In this document: in pieces, positions 1-5,898 of the stretch
Numbering within the stretch: the stretch's first letter is position 1
Layout of the letters: each line of letters opens with the position of its first letter
DNA from: Sulfuricella sp.
GTDB lineage: Bacteria; Pseudomonadota; Gammaproteobacteria; Burkholderiales; Sulfuricellaceae
Assembly: GCA_019911785.1 (NCBI GenBank)
Contig: JAIOJM010000204.1
Span: forward strand, 1 to 12,688
Length of the DNA: 12,688 nucleotides
Reading direction: 5' to 3'
The notes under the pieces: model-generated
Seen by the model: the letters and a program-made list of their open reading frames with translations, nothing else
Told to the model about the DNA's origin: nothing
Database searches by the model: none
Program-made: the position numbers and the translations under genes

Positions 1-1143
1 GCTGATGTAATACACGTCCTTGGCGAGGAAGTGCACGCCGAACAGCCGCTCGATGGCCGGCACCACCACGTCGATGTTCAGCGCCAGCACCACGCCGCCG
101 GCCACGCCGATCAGCGTGCCGATGACCCCGATCAGGGTGCCTTGGACGATGAATATCTTCATGATGCTCGCGGGCGAGGCGCCCAGCGTGCGCAGGATGG
201 CGATGTCGGCCTGCTTGTCGGTGACCGCCATGACCAGGGTGGAGACGATGTTGAACGCCGCCACCGCCACAATCAGCAGCAGGATGATGAACATCACGTT
301 CTTTTCGATCTGGATGGCGCGAAAGAAATTGGCGTGCTGCCGCGTCCAGTCGCTGATGTAGATATCGTCACCGAAGCGGGCGGACAGCTCGCGCGCCACC
401 TGCGGCGCCTGGTTCATGTCCTTGAGCTTGAGCCGCACGCCGGAAACGCGGCTGCCCATGCTGTAAAGCTTGGCCGCGTCATCCATGTGAACCAGCGCCA
501 GCCCGGCATCGAATTCGTACATGCCGGCCTCGAAAATCCCGACCACGCTGAACTGCTTCACCCGCGGCATGATGCCGGCCGGCGTAACTCGCCCCTGAGG
601 CGCAATCAGCACCACCTTGTCGCCCACCGAGACCGACAAGGTCCGCGCCAGCTCGGAACCCAGCACAATGCCGAACTCGCCGGAGCGCAAGGCATCCAGA
701 CGGCCCACTTTCATCTTGTTTGCCAGCTCGGACACCTGCGCCTCGCGGTCAGGCAGAATGCCTCGCACCACCGACCCCTGCACGGTCTGATCGTAGGACA
801 GCAGCCCCTGCGCCATGACGTAGGGCGCCGTGCCAACCACCTCGGGGTGCTGCGCCGCCACCCCGGCAACACTTTGCCAATCGGCCAGGGTATTGTTCGC
901 GCCGCTGATCTGGGCATGCGCCGCCACGCCCAGGATGCGGGTGCGCAGCTCCTTCTGGAAGCCGTTCATCACGGAAAGCACCACGATCAGCGCCGCCACG
1001 CCGAGTGCGATGCCCAGCATGGAAACCAGGGAAATGAAGGAAATGAAGTGGTTGCGCCGCTTGGCGCGGGTGTAACGCAGGCCGACGAAGAGTTCGAAAG
1101 GTTGCACGGTTTGGAATGGCTGGCAAAGGCGCCAGTTTGCCAT
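1..1143 (-). CDS. lolC: Lipoprotein-releasing ABC permease LolC/LolE, 3' end cut by window edge
   Basis: Inner-membrane permease of the LolCDE complex, which extracts outer-membrane lipoproteins from the inner membrane and hands them to LolA. The visible 381 codons show the family layout: a short cytosolic N-terminus ending in GLRYTRAKRRNHFISFIS, a first membrane helix at about residues 38-58 (SMLGIALGVAALIVVLSVMN, followed by GFQKELR), a long periplasmic domain, then a hydrophobic helix (VMFIILLLIVAVAAFNIVST) and the cytosolic coupling segment DIAILRTLGASPASIMKIF of the FtsX/MacB permease fold. The C-terminal helices lie beyond base 1; lolD often follows in this gene order. The start is uncertain. 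ATG at 1143 has no Shine-Dalgarno sequence; an in-frame GTG at 1107 (VQPFELFVGLRYTRAKR) would better match usual LolC N-termini but also lacks one. LolC and LolE cannot be told apart here; many betaproteobacteria have a single such permease. Confidence 0.92.
   Translation of the reverse strand, partial: MANWRLCQPFQTVQPFELFVGLRYTRAKRRNHFISFISLVSMLGIALGVAALIVVLSVMNGFQKELRTRILGVAAHAQISGANNTLADWQSVAGVAAQHPEVVGTAPYVMAQGLLSYDQTVQGSVVRGILPDREAQVSELANKMKVGRLDALRSGEFGIVLGSELARTLSVSVGDKVVLIAPQGRVTPAGIMPRVKQFSVVGIFEAGMYEFDAGLALVHMDDAAKLYSMGSRVSGVRLKLKDMNQAPQVARELSARFGDDIYISDWTRQHANFFRAIQIEKNVMFIILLLIVAVAAFNIVSTLVMAVTDKQADIAILRTLGASPASIMKIFIVQGTLIGVIGTLIGVAGGVVLALNIDVVVPAIERLFGVHFLAKDVYYIS
1120..1141. 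repeat. Inverted repeat at the 5' end of lolC
   Basis: Arms TGGCAAA and TTTGCCA flank an 8-base GC-rich loop. The repeat covers the first codons if ATG 1143 is used, or lies just upstream of the start if GTG 1107 is used. It could form a hairpin in the lolC mRNA leader or be an operator. It is short enough to be chance. Confidence 0.35.
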
Positions 1144-1226
1144 TTAATGGGCGGAAACACAAAACCGGTTAACCGCATCCCGGAAGGGTTGGCCTGCCGC
1201 CGCTCTGATGATAACCTAGCCCCTCA

Positions 1227-2273
1227 ATGCACTGCCATCTTCTAATTCCGGGCCTGTTTCCGCCCTTCCGCCCCGAAACCAGACACGCGCTACGGGATTT
1301 ATCCCTGCCCGCTCTGGCCACGCTGCTGGCGCGCGGCAGCCAGAAGACGCTGCCGGATGACAGCATGGATGCCTGGCTGTGCCAAAGCTTCGGCGTCGAG
1401 AAACAGCACGACTGGCCGGTAGCGGCCTTCACCCTGCTGGCGGACGGCGGCAGCCCCGGCGGCGATTTCTGGCTGCTGGCGGAACCTGTGCACCTGCAGT
1501 TGCAACGCGACCGGCTGGTGCTGGCGGATGCCGGCAACCTGGACATCACCAAGGAAGAGGCGAACAGCCTGACTGCCGCCCTTAACGAGCATTTCACCGA
1601 TGCGGGTCTGCGCTTCTTTCCGACCCGGCCCGGCCACTGGCATTTGCGCCTGACTCACCCCCCCGCCCACCTGCAAACCCATTCCCTGGAAACCGCCATT
1701 GGCAGGAATATCCGGAATATCCTGCCAGGCGGTGCGGACGGCAAACGCTGGCACAGCCTCCTCAATGAAACCCAGATGCTGCTGCACCGCCATCCGGTCA
1801 ACGAGGCGCGGGAACAGCGCGGCCTGCTGCCGGTGAACAGCATCTGGCCGTGGGGCGGTGGCGTTCTGCCGACTAACCTGACCCCCCATTTCGCCCATAT
1901 CTGGGCCAACCACGCGCTGGCCAGCGGCTTGGCTGTCGCTACCGGCACCCCCTGCGCCAGCGTGCCGGAAACCGCCGTGGAATGGCTGCCTGCTGCCCAA
2001 GCCGGCTCGTATCATCTGGTCGTTCTCGACGCGCTGCGCAACGTGGCTTTGTACGGCGACGTCCACCGCTGGCGCGAGACCCTGTTGCACCTGGAAAAAG
2101 ACTGGTTTGAGCCGCTGCGGCAGGCCCTGTCCCGCGGCAAGATTTCCCGATTGACGCTCACTGCTTTCGATAGTAGGCAGGCCCGGTCGTTTTCGGCCAG
2201 CCGAACCGACCTGTGGAAAATCTGGCTCCGCGGCAAACCCCTGGAAGCCTACATGGAGAACCCTAAATCATGA
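1227..2273 (+). CDS. RpfE-like protein (phosphoglycerate mutase-like family)
   Basis: A 348-residue soluble protein resembling the betaproteobacterial family annotated as 'RpfE' or '2,3-bisphosphoglycerate-independent phosphoglycerate mutase-like', often found near lol genes and recJ. Recognised from the MHCHLLIPGLFPP start and the central LLPVNSIWPWGGGVLP block, with a C-terminal half of predicted beta/alpha character (SYHLVVLDALRNVALYGD). The catalytic motifs of true iPGM are not evident, so I would not assign mutase activity; the role is unknown and the name rests on remembered annotation. ATG 1227 is chosen because it gives the expected N-terminus, although no Shine-Dalgarno sequence precedes it. 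It is divergent from lolC across 83 bases. Its stop TGA overlaps the next start (ATGA), so the two are probably translationally coupled. Confidence 0.72.
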   Translation: MHCHLLIPGLFPPFRPETRHALRDLSLPALATLLARGSQKTLPDDSMDAWLCQSFGVEKQHDWPVAAFTLLADGGSPGGDFWLLAEPVHLQLQRDRLVLADAGNLDITKEEANSLTAALNEHFTDAGLRFFPTRPGHWHLRLTHPPAHLQTHSLETAIGRNIRNILPGGADGKRWHSLLNETQMLLHRHPVNEAREQRGLLPVNSIWPWGGGVLPTNLTPHFAHIWANHALASGLAVATGTPCASVPETAVEWLPAAQAGSYHLVVLDALRNVALYGDVHRWRETLLHLEKDWFEPLRQALSRGKISRLTLTAFDSRQARSFSASRTDLWKIWLRGKPLEAYMENPKS

Positions 2274-2887
2274 TGAACACCCCGAGTTTCTATAATGACG
2301 TCCCAAAAATCACCCTTTACGATCCGCTGGCCGAGTTCCTGGGCGCGGCAGAAAAAGGAATTATCGAATACCGCTACCTCGACGCGGTCAAACTGGCCGG
2401 CCACTCCTGCCCCACGGTGGCGGGCGCTTGGCTGATGACGCGCAAGGCGCTGGCGAGCCTGTATGGCGACGAACTGCCGGTGCGGGGCGCAATCCAGGTT
2501 TCATTCCGTGACGGCCAGGCTGATGGCGTGACCGGGGTGATCGCCAATGTCGTCGGCCTGCTCACCGGCGCTGCGCAGTCCGGCGGCTTCAAGGGAATCG
2601 GCGGGAAATTCGACCGCAGAAACCTGCTGCATTTCAATGCCGGCATCACCGGCGAGATCCGTTTCACCCGACTGGATACCGGAATCAGTGTGGAGACGAC
2701 CTATCATCCGGAACGGGTCGGCCCCTCCCCCGGCATGAAAGAACTGATGCAAAAAGCCATGATGGGCGTCGCCAATGCGGAAGAACGGAACAGCTTCGGC
2801 CTGCTCTGGCAGGACAGGGTCAAGCGCATCCTGATCGACCATGCCGAAGATGCCGAGCTGATCTCGGCCGTCATCAGCGGGAGGTAG
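2270..2887 (+). CDS. FmdE-family protein (formylmethanofuran dehydrogenase subunit E-like N-domain)
   Basis: A 205-residue cytosolic protein. Residues 40-54 (VKLAGHSCPTVAGAW) contain the GHxCP-type motif, with His45 and Cys47, that marks the FmdE domain; this motif is thought to bind metal in the family. There is no C-terminal zinc ribbon as in full-length archaeal FmdE, and Cys47 is the only cysteine, so this is the single-domain bacterial form. Its substrate is unknown; methanofuran-dependent C1 chemistry should not be assumed. The start overlaps the stop of the RpfE-like gene (ATGA), with GGAGA at 2255-2259 as a likely ribosome site. ATG 2273 directly follows as an alternative. The next gene's Shine-Dalgarno sequence overlaps this gene's last codons, so the three genes form one operon. 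Confidence 0.75.
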   Translation: MMNTPSFYNDVPKITLYDPLAEFLGAAEKGIIEYRYLDAVKLAGHSCPTVAGAWLMTRKALASLYGDELPVRGAIQVSFRDGQADGVTGVIANVVGLLTGAAQSGGFKGIGGKFDRRNLLHFNAGITGEIRFTRLDTGISVETTYHPERVGPSPGMKELMQKAMMGVANAEERNSFGLLWQDRVKRILIDHAEDAELISAVISGR

Positions 2888-2890
2888 GCA

Positions 2891-3430
2891 GTGGCCGAAC
2901 ACAACGAAATCACCCTGCTGCTCACGCCCGATGCTGCCGAAACCCAGTGCCTGGAAGCCGTCAAACAGGCGCGCAACACCAGTCACGCCCTGGCGGCGCT
3001 GATCGCCCTGCAGGCATTTGTTTCAGCCACTGCCCGCCCGACAGATCGCCACACCCCGGCTTATGAGGCGGTCAAGGCGGTCATCGAAAAGCATGCCATC
3101 GCAACACGGGCAAAAATTCTCGCCGAAAATGCGGGCGTCCTGGCCAAGGCGATCCGACAGAGAAACCGGCCGGAAATCGCGCATATCCACGCCGCACTAT
3201 CCCGCAACGGTTTCTGGCAGGCGGCGCAACAGGCCATCGGCCAATTCGGGCCGGACGATCTGGCTAGCGCTGCCGAATGGGCAAAAGACTGGTGTAGCGA
3301 AGCCAAGACGCAAGCCCAAGCTGCCAGCGGCTACCCGGATGCGCTGGATTTCAGCAAGGCCGGGATTGCCGCAACCGAATACGCCGCCATGACGGAAATC
3401 AGTCATTATTTCACCGATGCCATCGGTTAA
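2891..3430 (+). CDS. Hypothetical protein, third gene of the RpfE/FmdE operon
   Basis: A 179-residue protein I do not recognise. It is alanine-rich and predicted mostly helical, with no signal peptide, membrane helix or obvious catalytic motif; its two cysteines lie in ETQCLEAV and KDWCSEA. The start is GTG 2891, supported by a strong GGGAGG at 2879-2884 spaced 6 bases away and overlapping the last codons and stop of the FmdE-family gene. That spacing implies co-translation with the FmdE-like protein and suggests a partner or accessory role, but nothing in the sequence states which. Codon use and GC match the neighbouring housekeeping genes, so it does not look recently acquired. Confidence 0.75.
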   Translation: MAEHNEITLLLTPDAAETQCLEAVKQARNTSHALAALIALQAFVSATARPTDRHTPAYEAVKAVIEKHAIATRAKILAENAGVLAKAIRQRNRPEIAHIHAALSRNGFWQAAQQAIGQFGPDDLASAAEWAKDWCSEAKTQAQAASGYPDALDFSKAGIAATEYAAMTEISHYFTDAIG

Positions 3431-3440
3431 ATGGCATTTT

Positions 3441-3453
3441 AGGGGAAACCCCT
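3441..3453 (+). terminator. Possible weak terminator hairpin after the three-gene operon
   Basis: The perfect inverted repeat AGGGG-AAA-CCCCT starts 10 bases after the stop of the 179-residue gene. The stem is only 5 bp and is followed by ATTGAC rather than a T-run, so it is not a canonical intrinsic terminator. Its position is the main support. Confidence 0.3.
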
Positions 3454-3466
3454 ATTGACAATGCAA

Positions 3467-3501
3467 TTTTCCACATAAGCTGTGGATAAGTTTGTGCATA
3501 A
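3467..3501. promoter_or_regulatory. dnaA boxes: Cluster of three DnaA boxes
   Basis: 3467-3475 reads TTTTCCACA on plus (one mismatch to TTATCCACA). 3481-3489 on minus is a perfect TTATCCACA. 3493-3501 on minus is TTATGCACA, a perfect match to the looser TTATNCACA. The first two face each other around a CCACA-TAAGC-TGTGG palindrome and the last two are in tandem. Three boxes in 35 bases is far above chance and suggests a DnaA-binding locus. The function (origin, titration/inactivation site or DnaA-regulated promoter) is inference. Confidence 0.6.
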
Positions 3502-3586
3502 GCTGTAAAGATATGCCGCAAGTCCAATACGCACAAGGAAGAACGACAATTTGACTAAATTCTACCCTTATGCTCTTGTTGATTAG

Positions 3587-3599
3587 AATCAATATGTTA
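3587..3599 (+). promoter_or_regulatory. IHF-consensus site
   Basis: AATCAATATGTTA matches the IHF consensus WATCAANNNNTTR at every specified position and sits in an A/T-rich tract. It lies about 86 bases from the nearest DnaA box in the cluster. IHF next to DnaA boxes is the known layout of oriC, datA and DARS2 in E. coli. The short consensus means one chance match is possible. Confidence 0.5.
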
Positions 3600-3658
3600 T
3601 CAATAAGCCCGTGGTTTATCATGAGGTTATGATCGAAATTCCTCGCTACGGCCAAAAT

Positions 3659-3667
3659 TGTGGATGA
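3659..3667 (-). promoter_or_regulatory. Degenerate DnaA box
   Basis: The minus strand reads TCATCCACA, one mismatch from TTATCCACA. It lies 60 bases beyond the IHF-like site, on the opposite side from the main cluster, so the IHF site is flanked by DnaA-like boxes. Weak on its own. Confidence 0.3.
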
Positions 3668-3756
3668 ATCAGTCCTCAAATGCTTTGTCAAGTGACGACT
3701 CGTACATTAAAGCCCGGGGAACAACCAACCTCGGCGAGCATTCACCGGATGCGAAC

Positions 3757-3762
3757 TATAAT
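3757..3762 (+). promoter_or_regulatory. Candidate -10 element for pncA-pncB
   Basis: A perfect TATAAT would place transcription start near 3769, about 36 bases before the GTG chosen for pncA. No good -35 lies at 16-18 bases, so the promoter is weak or activator-dependent, if real. It supports reading the stretch before 3805 as untranslated leader rather than coding. Confidence 0.35.
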
Positions 3763-3804
3763 GAGCAAATAACTCACTCAAACACATCCCGCCGGCAACC
3801 CATC

Positions 3805-4413
3805 GTGAAAAACAGTTCACCCTTCCCTTTGAACCTTCGTCCACACCCCGGCGACGCGCTAGTGCTGGTGGATGTGCAAAATGATTTTCTGCCTGGGGGC
3901 AGTCTGGCCGTGCCGGCCGGCGACGAAGTCATCCCTGCGCTCAACCGTTACATCAAGGCATTCAGAAGAGCATCCCTGCCGATATATGCAACCCGCGACT
4001 GGCACCCGCCAGACCACTGCTCATTCCGGGCACAGGGCGGCATCTGGCCGCCGCACTGCATCGCCGGCAGCAAGGGGGCGGAGTTCTCGCCGAAACTCGA
4101 CCTGCCCGCCAATGTGGTGATCATCTCCAAGGCCACGAACCTGAACGCTGACGCCTATTCCGACTTCGACTCACCGGACATGGAACAGCGCCTGCGCCAG
4201 AGTGGCATCAACCGCCTGTTTATCGGCGGACTGGCGACCGAGTACTGCGTACTCTACACAGTCAGGGACGCACTGGCCCGCGGCTTCGATGTACTGCTGC
4301 TGCTCGATGGCATCCGCGCCATCAACGTGAAACCCGAAGACGGGCAGCGCGCCATCGAGGAGATGACTTCGCTCGGTGCGCACCCCATCCACATCGAGGA
4401 TATCGCCGCGTGA
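3805..4413 (+). CDS. pncA: Nicotinamidase PncA
   Basis: Cytosolic isochorismatase-fold amidohydrolase that converts nicotinamide to nicotinic acid and ammonia, the first step of NAD salvage. From GTG 3805 the protein has 202 residues, normal for the family. The catalytic triad is visible: Asp23 in LVLVDVQNDF, Lys109 in IISKATN and Cys148 in GGLATEYCVLYTVRDA. The metal-site residues are Asp65 and His67 (ATRDWHPPDH) and His84 (WPPHC). The frame is open back to ATG 3664 and TTG 3658, but that 47-49 residue extension (rich in Ser, Asn and Thr) has low GC and resembles nothing in the family, and a TATAAT lies within it. No good Shine-Dalgarno precedes any candidate, so the start is uncertain. Its stop overlaps the pncB start. 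Confidence 0.93.
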   Translation: MKNSSPFPLNLRPHPGDALVLVDVQNDFLPGGSLAVPAGDEVIPALNRYIKAFRRASLPIYATRDWHPPDHCSFRAQGGIWPPHCIAGSKGAEFSPKLDLPANVVIISKATNLNADAYSDFDSPDMEQRLRQSGINRLFIGGLATEYCVLYTVRDALARGFDVLLLLDGIRAINVKPEDGQRAIEEMTSLGAHPIHIEDIAA

Positions 4414-5741
4414 ACCCGCAATCCAGCCCTCTGCTCACCGACCTTTACCAGTTCACCATGCTCCAGGCCTATTTCGACGAGGGCATGGATGAAACCGCCG
4501 TGTTCGAATTCTTCGTGCGCGACCTGCCGCAGCGGAATTTTCTCATGGCAGCGGGGCTGGAGCAGGTGCTGCAGTTCCTGGAAAACCTGCACTTCACTCC
4601 CGAGGAGCTGAACTGGCTGGCCGACTGCGGCCGTTTCAACACGGATTTCATCGACTTTCTCAAGACGCTGCGCTTTACCGGCGAAGTCCACGCCATGCCG
4701 GAAGGCACATTGTTCTTCCCGCACCAGCCGATCCTGCGCATCACCGCCCCGATTACCCAGGCGCAACTGGTGGAAAGCCGCATCATCAACCTGCTGCATT
4801 TCCAGACTCTGATCGCCTCAAAAGCCGCACGCAGCGTGCTTGTCGCGCCCGGTAAACTGCTCGTCGATTTCGGCCTGCGCCGCGCCCACGGCGCCGAAGC
4901 GGGGATGCTGGCGGCGCGCGCCGGTTACCTGGCAGGCTATTCCGGCACAGCCACGGTGCTGGCCGGGGCACAGTTCGGCATCCCGCTCTACGGCACCATG
5001 GCGCATTCCTACATCCAGGCACACGCCGACGAAACCGACGCCTTCGAACGTTTCGCCCATTCCCACCCGACCAACACCGTACTGCTGATCGACACCTACG
5101 ACACCGAAGCGGCGGCAGAAAAGGTGGTCAAGCTGGCACCACGCCTGCAACCCATCCGCATCAAGGCAGTACGCCTGGACAGCGGCGACCTGTCCGAGCA
5201 CGCGCACAAGGTCCGCCGCATACTCGACCGGGGCGGGCTCGGCGAAGTCGGCATCTTCTGCAGCGGCAACCTCGACGAACACGAAATCGCCCGACTGCTG
5301 GCACAGGGCGCGCCGATCGACGGATTCGGCGTCGGCACCCGTCTCGACACCTCCGCCGATGCCCCCTATCTCGACTGTGCCTACAAGCTGGTGGAATATG
5401 CCGGACAGCCGCGCCGCAAGCGCTCGGAAGGCAAAGCCACCTGGCCCGGCAGAAAGCAGGTTTACCGCATCCATGCCGCGGACGGCAGCCTGGATCGCGA
5501 CATCCTGACACTGGAAAACGATGTGCAGGCGGGGACGCCCCTGATCCAGCCCTTCATGCTCTCGGGCAAGCGACTGGCCGCACCCGAACCGCTGGAAGAA
5601 TCGCGGCGCCGTGCAGCCGCCGAACTGGCGCGGCTGCCGGAACGCTTGAAGCAGCTTGATGCGACGCAAACACCCTATGCCGTCGAGATCGCCCCGGCTT
5701 TGCGGCAACTGGCCGAAGCAGTCGACCGCACCGACCATTAA
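4410..5741 (+). CDS. pncB: Nicotinate phosphoribosyltransferase
   Basis: Converts nicotinic acid and PRPP to nicotinic acid mononucleotide, usually with ATP hydrolysis; the second step of Preiss-Handler NAD salvage, directly using the PncA product. 443 residues. Family motifs in order: LLTDLYQFTMLQAYF at the N-terminus; FGLRRAHGAEAGMLAARAGY; LYGTMAHSYIQAH, with His199 the likely catalytic (phosphorylated) histidine; VRLDSGDL; FCSGNLDEH; and GFGVGTRLDTSADAP for phosphate/ribose binding. The GTG start overlaps the pncA stop (GTGA), so the two are translationally coupled. No hairpin terminator is evident after the stop. Confidence 0.95.
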   Translation: MNPQSSPLLTDLYQFTMLQAYFDEGMDETAVFEFFVRDLPQRNFLMAAGLEQVLQFLENLHFTPEELNWLADCGRFNTDFIDFLKTLRFTGEVHAMPEGTLFFPHQPILRITAPITQAQLVESRIINLLHFQTLIASKAARSVLVAPGKLLVDFGLRRAHGAEAGMLAARAGYLAGYSGTATVLAGAQFGIPLYGTMAHSYIQAHADETDAFERFAHSHPTNTVLLIDTYDTEAAAEKVVKLAPRLQPIRIKAVRLDSGDLSEHAHKVRRILDRGGLGEVGIFCSGNLDEHEIARLLAQGAPIDGFGVGTRLDTSADAPYLDCAYKLVEYAGQPRRKRSEGKATWPGRKQVYRIHAADGSLDRDILTLENDVQAGTPLIQPFMLSGKRLAAPEPLEESRRRAAAELARLPERLKQLDATQTPYAVEIAPALRQLAEAVDRTDH

Positions 5742-5793
5742 AGTCGAGCTTTCCAACAGAATATGCCATAACCGGCCGTTCATTATTTTCAAT

Positions 5794-5812
5794 TGTTCAC
5801 GCAACGTGAACA
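5794..5812. promoter_or_regulatory. Operator 1 of the AbiE-like operon (perfect palindrome)
   Basis: TGTTCACG-CAA-CGTGAACA: two perfect 8-base arms with a 3-base spacer. An offset pair AATTGT (5791-5796) and ACAATT (5812-5817) surrounds it. It shares its core with operator 2 and lies about 24 bases upstream of the -35 box. AbiEi antitoxins are known to bind inverted repeats before their operon, so AbiEi is the natural candidate binder. Confidence 0.8.
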
Positions 5813-5835
5813 CAATTCTTTAATGAACAATCCTA

Positions 5836-5863
5836 TTGACACCGCTGTTCACTGTGCGGTAAT
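5836..5863 (+). promoter_or_regulatory. Sigma70-type promoter of the toxin-antitoxin operon
   Basis: A perfect -35 TTGACA (5836-5841), a 16-base spacer and a GGTAAT -10 (5858-5863) preceded by an extended TGC (5855-5857). Transcription would start near 5870, inside operator 2. A TGAACA half-site (5824-5829) and a TGTTCAC half-site (5846-5852) flank the -35. The predicted leader of about 30 bases is AT-rich and has no Shine-Dalgarno sequence. Confidence 0.6.
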
Positions 5864-5882
5864 GTTCACGTAACGTGAACAT
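5862..5882. promoter_or_regulatory. Operator 2 of the AbiE-like operon (perfect palindrome)
   Basis: Perfect 9-base arms ATGTTCACG and CGTGAACAT around a TAA spacer. The palindrome begins within the -10 box and covers the predicted transcription start, so a bound protein would block RNA polymerase. Its centre is 69 bases from that of operator 1. A further TGAACA at 5893-5898 abuts the start codon. Confidence 0.85.
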
Positions 5883-5898
5883 ATTAAAATATTGAACA

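Larger units (their letters stand above)
3431..3804. other. AT-rich intergenic region between the FmdE operon and pncA
   Basis: A 374-base region with no convincing gene, clearly AT-richer than both flanks. It contains the 13-base hairpin, three DnaA-box-like 9-mers within 35 bases, a direct repeat CATAAGCTGT (3474-3483 and 3497-3506), an IHF-consensus site, a fourth DnaA-like box at 3659-3667 and a TATAAT at 3757-3762. A small minus-strand open frame across 3452-3691 has no recognisable product. Confidence 0.7.

Noticed and set aside
1189..1217. Possible promoter for the RpfE-like gene (TTGGCC followed by ATAACC/TAACCT)
   Set aside because: Both boxes are poor matches and the start site would fall within a few bases of the ATG; not strong enough to annotate.
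31..1245. Long plus-strand open frame (404 codons) rich in His, Gln and Arg opposite lolC
   Set aside because: It is the antisense shadow of lolC: low-complexity composition, no family resemblance, while the minus strand gives a clear LolC permease.
1299..2090. 263-codon minus-strand frame opposite the RpfE-like gene
   Set aside because: Antisense shadow in GC-rich DNA; Gln/Gly/Val-rich with no motif, and the plus-strand frame has family features and coupled neighbours.
3455..3483. TTGACA at 3455-3460 as a -35 box for a transcript reading towards pncA
   Set aside because: No acceptable -10 lies 15-18 bases downstream; the bases there belong to the DnaA-box cluster.
3452..3691. 79-codon minus-strand frame in the AT-rich spacer
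   Set aside because: No ribosome site or recognisable product; it covers the DnaA-box/IHF region, which is better explained as regulatory DNA.
4818..5813. 331-codon minus-strand frame opposite pncB
   Set aside because: The plus strand carries an unambiguous nicotinate phosphoribosyltransferase with all motifs; the reverse frame has no recognisable domain.
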